Assembly (NCBI GenBank): GCA_001598975.1
Contig: BBXU01000065.1
Span: forward strand, 1-13,963
Source: Parachlorella kessleri
Taxonomy: Eukaryota; Chlorophyta; Trebouxiophyceae; Chlorellales; Chlorellaceae
DNA length: 13,963 bases
Direction of reading: 5' to 3'
Within the stretch, counting starts at the first letter, position 1; every line of letters begins with the position of its first letter. Below are positions 7,906 through 13,963 of the stretch, in pieces. The position numbers were made by a program, and so were the translations under genes. The notes under the pieces are model-generated. The model was not told the DNA's origin, searched no databases, and saw only the letters and a list, made by a program, of their open reading frames with translations.

Positions 7906-10097
7906 ATGGGTCTGTGGCCCAGGCTGTCGTTCAGCAACAGAGCCGTCGAGAAGCGTTACCTTGCAGTGCAAAATAGGAAGCGGGCACGCAGTGACGCCGC
8001 TGTGTACATAACCAATGCCTGCTTATGGATTACAGGCCCCTTGTGGCTATGGCTGCGAAGGAGGTGAGTACTACAGCCTCCCAGTCCCACTGGCGCTTGT
8101 CGGTGCTCCTTTGGTTGCAGCTGCCACTGAAGGCTCTGAACACCCCACCACGCAGAGGCAGTACTGCAGACCTGCGCACTGGGCTGCTGGGTGCTTTGTT
8201 CTGGTTCTTGCCTTGGGTCTTATGCCGCCGATTTCCGCTTACTTATGCACGCTACCGCAACTGGTGTGTGGGAGGTGAGTGCCAGCAGCTAGGCACTGGG
8301 CCACAGCACCAGCTCATCCCTCTTTCCGGCCCCTGCTATGCTGTCGTTGCTATGTTATTGAGCCTGAGAGCAAATCTACTTCTGCGTCAACCCTGGCTGC
8401 AGCTTTACGGCTGGTATCAACCTCACTGCCAAGCTTGTCTACTAGGTTGGTTTGCTGTGATGATATCTTGCTTCCAGGTTGGCCTGACACCATTAGGGAT
8501 TTGGGGCCTGCTTGCAACTCTCTGCATAACCCTCTGGCTTGGGGGCTGAGGCTCCTGGTGTTGTGGTTCCTCTGGCAGCACCTCGCGGGCACATTGCCAG
8601 CCTGGCAGTTTGGGCATGACTGCATGCTCGTCTGACGAACCTGTGACTGCCTGCATGCGTGCTGGCTGCAGGCTGCAACAGCAGCCGGCTTCCCAGAAAG
8701 CCCCCCCTCCAACTGTGGCCATGTTGATCAGCGCGGTGTTGCTAGCTGCTCGGCTCCCTCACATGTGGGGCACAGCCCTTGGGCTGCTACAGTTGGACAT
8801 AAAAAGCCACCTGGCACTTTACGCCCTGCTGTCAACTGACCTGGTCATCAGGGTCATCCCAAACTTCTGCAGCACGAGCTACATCAATGTCAGTCAGCCT
8901 CAAGTCTTTCTTCTAGCCATGCTAGGGCATTCTGGGATTTGCTTGCCAGTCTCCCTGGAGAATGTCCCACCTGTCAGTTGCTTGCCAGAGTAGTGCCCCT
9001 GACTGGGCTGCGGATGGCTCATAGTGGGCACTTTCAAAGGACGGTGGCTTGCGTTGGGAGGGCGCCAGCTCCAGTTGCCAAATGGAGCTGTGCAGTAAGC
9101 CGGGTGGTGTTGCCCGCCGTCGCCTGGCGAGGGACCAAGCATCCTGTTTCTGTTCTTGCAGAACCCGGAGACGCTCCAGCGCTTTTGGACCATCTCCACC
9201 TACCTCAACGAGTGGGTGGGGCTGCTCTTACCCTGGCAGCAGCCAGGCTCGCCACCAAGGGCTGAAGGGCCGGCAGTGCGCCATTGTGTGGCCGTGGTGG
9301 CCACGACACAGCTGATCTTGGGCTTCTTCATGTCCAGCGTGGCAGGTGCGGCTGGCATGCTGACCACCCTACCACCATATGCTCTGACTGCAGCAGAGAC
9401 TGTGTGCATGCATTTGTTACCCCTGCTCGGCATCTGCTTGCAGGACCCTCGGGCACTGCAAAACTAGGTCTCCTTGTCCCTGTGTGCAGCTAATGTACGC
9501 AAGGTCGGCACCTTGACAATACGCTCTTTGTAGAAATTTCATATAGCTGCTGCCATGTGCAGTGTATGTGGGCGAGCGGCACAGCCGAGCCGATTTTTTG
9601 TCGTTGGAGGTGGCGGCACGAGGGCTGAGGCCAGCAGAAGCGGGAGAGCAAGTGGGGCTGCCGGTGCAGGAGGTGGTTGAGGTATGTCAAAGCGGCACCG
9701 GTGTGCAGTAAGGCCAGGCTTGCTGGACTAGGAGACAGTTGTGGGTGTGCGTGAGCGGGCAGCTGGCAGCAGTCTGGTAAGGGCTCACCTGCGCCTGCGG
9801 CTTCTCTTACTTGCTGGAGAGGGCTGTTGGGGTTGCTGAAAGTAGGTCAATCTCAACGACCTGGCACGGGGTCTTACATACACACTAGCTCGGCAGGGAG
9901 CCCAGGGTGGCATCGTTTGCGGAGCAAACCCAGCCTTGCTTACACTTACCCAAGCACCTTGGGCCATGCATGCTGCGGTTCATCCCTTTGTGCAGACGTG
10001 CATGTTCGACCCGCTCCACGAGTGGCTGCGCTGGGCCATGCTGGTGCCCCCGCTGGCGGCGGCAACCTGGCTGGCTGTCACCACGCTCACCCGCTGA
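7906..10097 (+). CDS. Polytopic membrane protein, tandem copy 3 (7 exons, 313 aa, diverged)
   Basis: Exons: 7906-8063, 8156-8274, 8403-8445, 8672-8888, 9162-9345, 9563-9681, 9996-10097 (942 coding bases). Intron positions and phases match copies 1 and 2, and indels against them are whole codons (exon 1 -1, exon 4 +2, exon 5 -2), as expected of a functional gene. Kept landmarks are FSNRAVEKRY, YARYRNW, PHMWGTALGL, NPETLQRFW, PAVRHCVAV, VYVGERHSRADFL and FDPLHEWLRWAML.PPLAAA.WL. Exons 6 and 7 are about 65% identical to copy 1 by eye, exons 1 to 4 less. The protein ends about ten residues earlier than copies 1 and 2. The frame is open upstream to another ATG at 7756, so an N-terminus 50 residues longer is possible; I prefer 7906 because it aligns with the starts of the other copies. 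Function unknown. Confidence 0.82.
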
Positions 10098-10227
10098 GGG
10101 TCGGTGACCCGCCAGGCACATGGGGAATGTGAGGTCAGGCCTGGGCTTCGGTTATGCAGCGCACTATACCACTACCCCATCTTGTCACTGATACGCTGCG
10201 CAGTTCATTTGGTATACAGCAATTGCC

Positions 10228-10473
10228 ATGGCTGAGCGTGCTGTCGGGGACATTGTGGAGGACCTGGCCGATGTAGGATGTCCGCCTACAAGTCCGTTTA
10301 GCAAGTTGGTACTCCCGCGAGGCTTGTGCCTGCCCGTCCTGCGGACGCTGCTTGGGGAACCCAGGGTGGCTGAACTCTCTTTGTCTACCCTGCTGTACTT
10401 TCTGGCATGTGTGACACAAAATACTCCAGTACATAACGGCTTTAACCTACCTATTGGAAACATTGACCGGTAG
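10228..10473 (+). CDS. Small open frame of uncertain status (81 aa)
   Basis: The frame starts with an ATG in a favourable context (GCCATGG) and ends at TAG 10471-10473. The product begins MAERAVGDIVEDLADVG and has a plausible mix of acidic, basic and hydrophobic residues, with a hydrophobic stretch near residues 53-63 (LSTLLYFLACV). There is no similarity to other parts of the window, no clear splice partner and no recognised domain. Its position, 131 bases after the stop of copy 3, makes a 3' UTR accident equally likely. Confidence 0.2.
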   Translation: MAERAVGDIVEDLADVGCPPTSPFSKLVLPRGLCLPVLRTLLGEPRVAELSLSTLLYFLACVTQNTPVHNGFNLPIGNIDR

Positions 10474-10614
10474 TCTGACTTCGCAGTTGCAAGTTTCTCG
10501 TACTGGATACTGTGTGGGTGGTACAGCTCATCACCTGCTGGCTGAGTAGTATGTCTGGTGCGTACGCTCAACTAACAACGATTTAGGAGTATTACTGCCA
10601 TGGTTAGTATTGTG

Positions 10615-10635
10615 GGCGCCCCCATTTGGGGCGCC
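10615..10635. repeat. GC-only inverted repeat (8-bp stem, 5-base loop)
   Basis: The arms GGCGCCCC (10615-10622) and GGGGCGCC (10628-10635) are perfectly complementary around the loop CATTT, and another GGCGCC follows at once. As RNA this would be a very stable hairpin. It lies between convergent genes, so a role in RNA 3' end structure is conceivable but not shown. Confidence 0.5.
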
Positions 10636-11606
10636 GGCGCCACGAGTGGCTTGTGAGTATCCCCCAGTATGGGTCTTTGATGATGACAGAGTCCCATGCT
10701 GCAACGTCTGGGCGCTCGCTTGTCTTCTTGTGCAGCTGGTGGGTGGCAGGTGAATGCCAGAATTCTGCGAAGCGAGGCTTCAATTACTCCTCTACAAACC
10801 GCAGCAAGGGCCGCCCTTGTTAGGAAAGGTTATCACACATGCGCCTGACGTCAGGCAGCGCAGCTCCCTGCTTTGTACACAACTAGCTACAGCGCTGCTA
10901 GCCCTTCAATGACACCCAAGTCCGGCCCCCAATCTATCAACTTCGACTGTTTGAAACTCAGAAGCATCAAGGTATACCTGTACGTACTCAGGAGAGTAGC
11001 TGGACTAACTAGGGAAATGCAAGTCTAGCACTAACAAAAGCAATACAGGCAAAGCCTTCAAGAAAGGTCATGCTCGGGGCCTCATGCAAGCCCCAGCTCA
11101 GCCCTGCGTATAACCCAGGCAGTTCTCAGCTGACATTCCCTGCTACAACTACTACCAGCCGTGGTCATCTGAATATCCTACTGTGCACTCTACCGCGGTC
11201 AGTCAGAAGTCACGCAGGCATGGAGCTCACAGGTGGCAGCAGTCACTGTGGTCCTTGCAGATAATGAGAGTCAGAGTATACTGGATCAACAAACACATAC
11301 GCAGTATTTCAAGACGGCATATCGTTCATTGGGTTCACCTGGTACAGCAAGCTGCAGCTCTGGCTTTCAAAACCAAGCAAAGGCTCTCCAAACCTGATGG
11401 CCTGGCCTGAGACCCAAATCGGGCATCGAGCCACTGCCGGCTTGGCGGCACACTGTGGGACCAGACTGAGGCCCCACCCGACCAGTACCCATCTCGATCT
11501 TGCACGCCACCCTACTAGACTGAACTGATCACCCGGTGCACCCGCGAGGGCACACCTGGCCCGGAAGGGCCAATAGAGATCTCCATGTCTCGTGGGTGGC
11601 GACAGC

Positions 11607-13878
11607 TCATGCTCTGCCTCTAGAGAAGACAGCGTGGCGTGGGACGCACCGCGCCCGGACCTCCAGCTGCTTGGGCGCCCCCGGGCAGGGGTCCCCTCCC
11701 ATTGCAGCACTGTTGGCTGACAGCTGGCACGAGGAATGGCCGATGCAGGCCGCCTCCACAGCAGACTTAGCATACGCGCTGTCATACGCTGGCTTGGTCC
11801 TGCATGCGGCGAATAGCGCAAACTTAATTGCACTGTATGGGATGGATGGTGGGTGCTCATGCAGATGGCCAGGTTTTAGACCCTCCCATGACCAGGGGGT
11901 GCAAGGCAAGTAAAGCTCAAATGCGGCAGCCAGAGCTTCAAAAGAGATGGAAAAAGCGGCCAACTGCATACCTGGGGCTGCTGCATGTGCCGTTTGCTGA
12001 GCTGTAAGACACGGTGGGGACCTCATCAATGCGCCAGTCCGAGGCTGGGCAGATGACAGAGCCTGCCGCGCCTTCCATCAGTACAATCCGCACATCTTGC
12101 GGCTCCCGCCTGCAAGTAGGGTGTGCTGCCCATACATTATCTATCTGACTTAACACCCTTACCCAGGCAGCTGAAGCTCTTCCAGGCATCGTGCAACTCT
12201 CGAAAGAAAATCCTGTTCCCGGCTGAACCATACACAAGCGCGGCGTGTATCCCCCTGGGGTATGCGAAATGTCGATTGCTGCCATGTCCTCCTCCAAAGA
12301 TGCCAGGCCTAGACATGGGTATGCTCCGCAGTGCAGTGGGTGTCAGCCCCAGCCATGTTGCATGGGATACCGTGTGCAACAGCTTCGCAGCCCCCACCCA
12401 GCCCTCACCCTACCCCCAACCCCCATCAGAGCCCCTCACCACTCCAGCAAGCGCAGGTGCTGAGGCGAGGCTGTCCAGCTCGCGACCTCCTTTTGCAGGC
12501 GAGGCGGCGTGCAGGTTACAAAAACCTCCCACTTGGGAGTCACCCCAGCCGGGCAGGGGGCCTCCGGGCCGAGCAGCGCTTGGGTGGCTCCATCCCGGAA
12601 GAAGCATGAGCTGCGACCTAAGCATGCCGACGCAGCCTGCAGGGAAAACAGCGCCGCCAGGTGACGGAGAGGCAGGGGCAAGCGACAGATAGTAGTGAGT
12701 AAGGAGTGGTCAGGCCGGCAGCCTGTGCGCCCATGCACAGCACAGCATGGCACAGCATGCTTACCGCCGCAAAGGCCATGCTGGCATTGCAGGCGTGCAG
12801 CTCCTTGGCCCCAAATGAGGCAGAGATGACTTGGCTGATGCGCCATGTGCTAAGTGGGCAGGGGAGGAGGAAGATGCCGTCGTTGTTGGGTTGGTCTGCA
12901 ACCCAGGCCAGTGCTGGCGGCCTGCAGAGAGGATGGACATCTAGATGCATCTTGCAGCGGTGGACTGGCCATGCTTTAACAGAGTACTTCCTGCAACCCA
13001 TTGGGCAGCCTTCACTGTCAGGAGATACAATCGGACATGCGACTGGACGGCATGACCCTCCCTTTCTGGCAGTGTGATTAGCTCAGCAGGAACCGAGAAA
13101 GGTGTAGTGTCCCCCCTGCCCACCCCCCTTCCCCACACACACCCGGTCCAATATTCTCGTCATGTGGCCCCCCACCTGTCATCAATGCTAGCCACGATGG
13201 AGTACTGCACAGCTATGCGGTTGTTGATGCCGTTGATGTTGCCCCCCGTGGTCCAGGTGGCACTGGCACGGTGGTAGCCAACCACATTGGCAGGGGTAAC
13301 GCCTGCATGCCAAGCGGCAGGCACCCCTCAAGCACCAGCCCTGTAAGGTGTTGAGGTGCTGCCTTGCATCCTCGTACACTCACTGCAGTACAGCACTCCC
13401 CAATTGCACTGCCTGTCCGGCCGTGCGCACCTAGTGCTCTGTTCAGCACCAGCTCCCTGTGGCAGTCGTGCTGGACGGGGAAGCACGGCTCAAACCAGGT
13501 CCCCAGGGGCCACACCTGCAGAGGCAACAAGGTAGCATGCAGAGAGGGACGTCACCCTAACGCCCCAGCTGTGCCCCTTCTCCAGAGCTTGGGACATCCG
13601 GATCAGAACATGCCCTGCCCACCCAGCCAGCTGGGGTGCAGATTCAAGAGCAGCTGTAGGCACCTGGCCTCCCGTGCCCGGGACCGGAAAGAATGGAACA
13701 GATAGCACGTGGAAAGGAAGTCCACCCCGACTGCGCAAGCACATCCCCTGGCCCGCACTCACTTTGATCACTGTGCCATTCAATTCATGTGTGCCAATGC
13801 TGGGGTTTGCTGGGTCCTCATTCGCGCCCGTCCCGACCCCAGGCAGCATCAGGAGCGCATCTCTCACCAGCTGAGGCC
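11607..13878 (-). CDS. SUEL-type (galactose/rhamnose-binding) lectin-domain protein, 3' eight exons (5' incomplete)
   Basis: Minus-strand exons in transcript order: 13878-13763 (5' incomplete), 13515-13431, 13302-13176, 12921-12765, 12636-12440, 12308-12163, 12125-11972, 11799-11607. Phases are continuous and give 390 residues. Two related Cys-rich domains are visible. Domain A covers about residues 119-203, with Cys at 130, 153, 166, 172, 189 and 203 and the core ACLGRSSC then APCP and WEVFVTC. Domain B covers about 288-378, with Cys at 301, 323, 345, 351, 365 and 378 and the core ACIGHSSCQLSAN, GGDPCPG, LEVRARC. The C.G..SC / DPC.G / L.V...C pattern is the hallmark of the SUEL/Gal_Lectin fold (Pfam Gal_Lectin), which binds L-rhamnose or D-galactose in secreted and surface proteins. 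The N-terminal 118 residues (with GTWFEPCFP and NINGINNR) are unrecognised. Expected site: outside the cell or in the wall. The signal peptide would lie beyond the window. The 37-base intron 12126-12162 is the weakest join. Confidence 0.83.
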
Positions 13879-13963
13879 CTGCAGTCGCTCACAGCAAGTA
13901 GCGCGGCAGTATTGCACTTGGGCTGGATGCATGGACGCCATGGTCAGTGGGTAATGCCACATG

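Larger units (their letters stand above)
10098..11606. other. Intergenic region between copy 3 and the convergent lectin gene
   Basis: These 1.5 kb lie between two convergent gene ends and should hold both 3' UTRs. The first 30 or so bases still resemble the last codons of copies 1 and 2, past the earlier stop of copy 3. An 81-codon frame at 10228-10473 and a GC-rich hairpin at 10615-10635 are listed separately. From about 10830 to 11600 I see no conserved element, no convincing exon on either strand and no TGTAA signal for either gene. Confidence 0.55.

Noticed and set aside
11309..11860. A 183-codon open frame on the minus strand
   Set aside because: It reads the last lectin exon in another frame and runs on into the 3' flank. 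The frame chosen has the conserved Cys spacing and a stop at a sensible place.
12123..12692. A 189-codon open frame on the plus strand
   Set aside because: It overlaps lectin-domain exons on the minus strand, whose Cys pattern and phase continuity are convincing. The plus-strand product is low-complexity (Pro/Ser/Ala-rich) with no recognisable domain.
1..13963. Prokaryotic operons, CRISPR arrays, tRNA or rRNA genes, transposon ends
   Set aside because: The genes have spliceosomal introns and no Shine-Dalgarno-led operon structure. I saw no regularly spaced repeats, no tRNA cloverleaf motifs and no terminal inverted repeats of a mobile element.

Overview
The window looks like nuclear DNA of a green alga (Chlorophyta, probably a Chlamydomonas/Haematococcus-type lineage). 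I infer this from GC-rich DNA, genes split into many short exons, donors of the GTGAGT/GTGCG/GTAAG kind, acceptors that nearly all read GCAG, a long GCA microsatellite, and protein types typical of algae. The lineage is an inference. A TGTAA polyadenylation signal, usual in such algae, is not seen close behind the gene ends.

Layout. (1) 1-392: the 3' end of a plus-strand gene for a protein with one C-terminal membrane helix, preceded by a (GCA)32 tract. (2) Three tandem plus-strand paralogues of one seven-exon gene for an unrecognised, Trp-rich polytopic membrane protein: copy 1 at 1359-3393 (324 aa), copy 2 at 4729-6719 (324 aa) and copy 3 at 7906-10097 (313 aa). Six introns sit at identical places with identical phases (2,1,2,0,1,0). 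Copies 1 and 2 have exactly equal exon lengths and share flanking DNA, so they are a recent segmental duplication. That duplication also copied the tail of the upstream gene, which survives as a broken fragment at about 3900-4014. Copy 3 is clearly older. (3) 10098-11606: about 1.5 kb with no gene I can support firmly. (4) 11607-13878, minus strand: the 3' eight exons (390 aa) of a gene that continues past the right edge. Its product carries two Cys-rich SUEL-type (galactose/rhamnose-binding) lectin domains and ends convergently with the array.

The membrane-protein array is the most novel content. All three copies keep open frames across seven exons, so all appear to be under selection as proteins, but I cannot assign a function. 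The lectin gene is presumably secreted or on the cell surface; nothing in the sequence links it functionally to the array. All exon joins were worked out by hand from splice signals, phase continuity and, for the array, three-way comparison.
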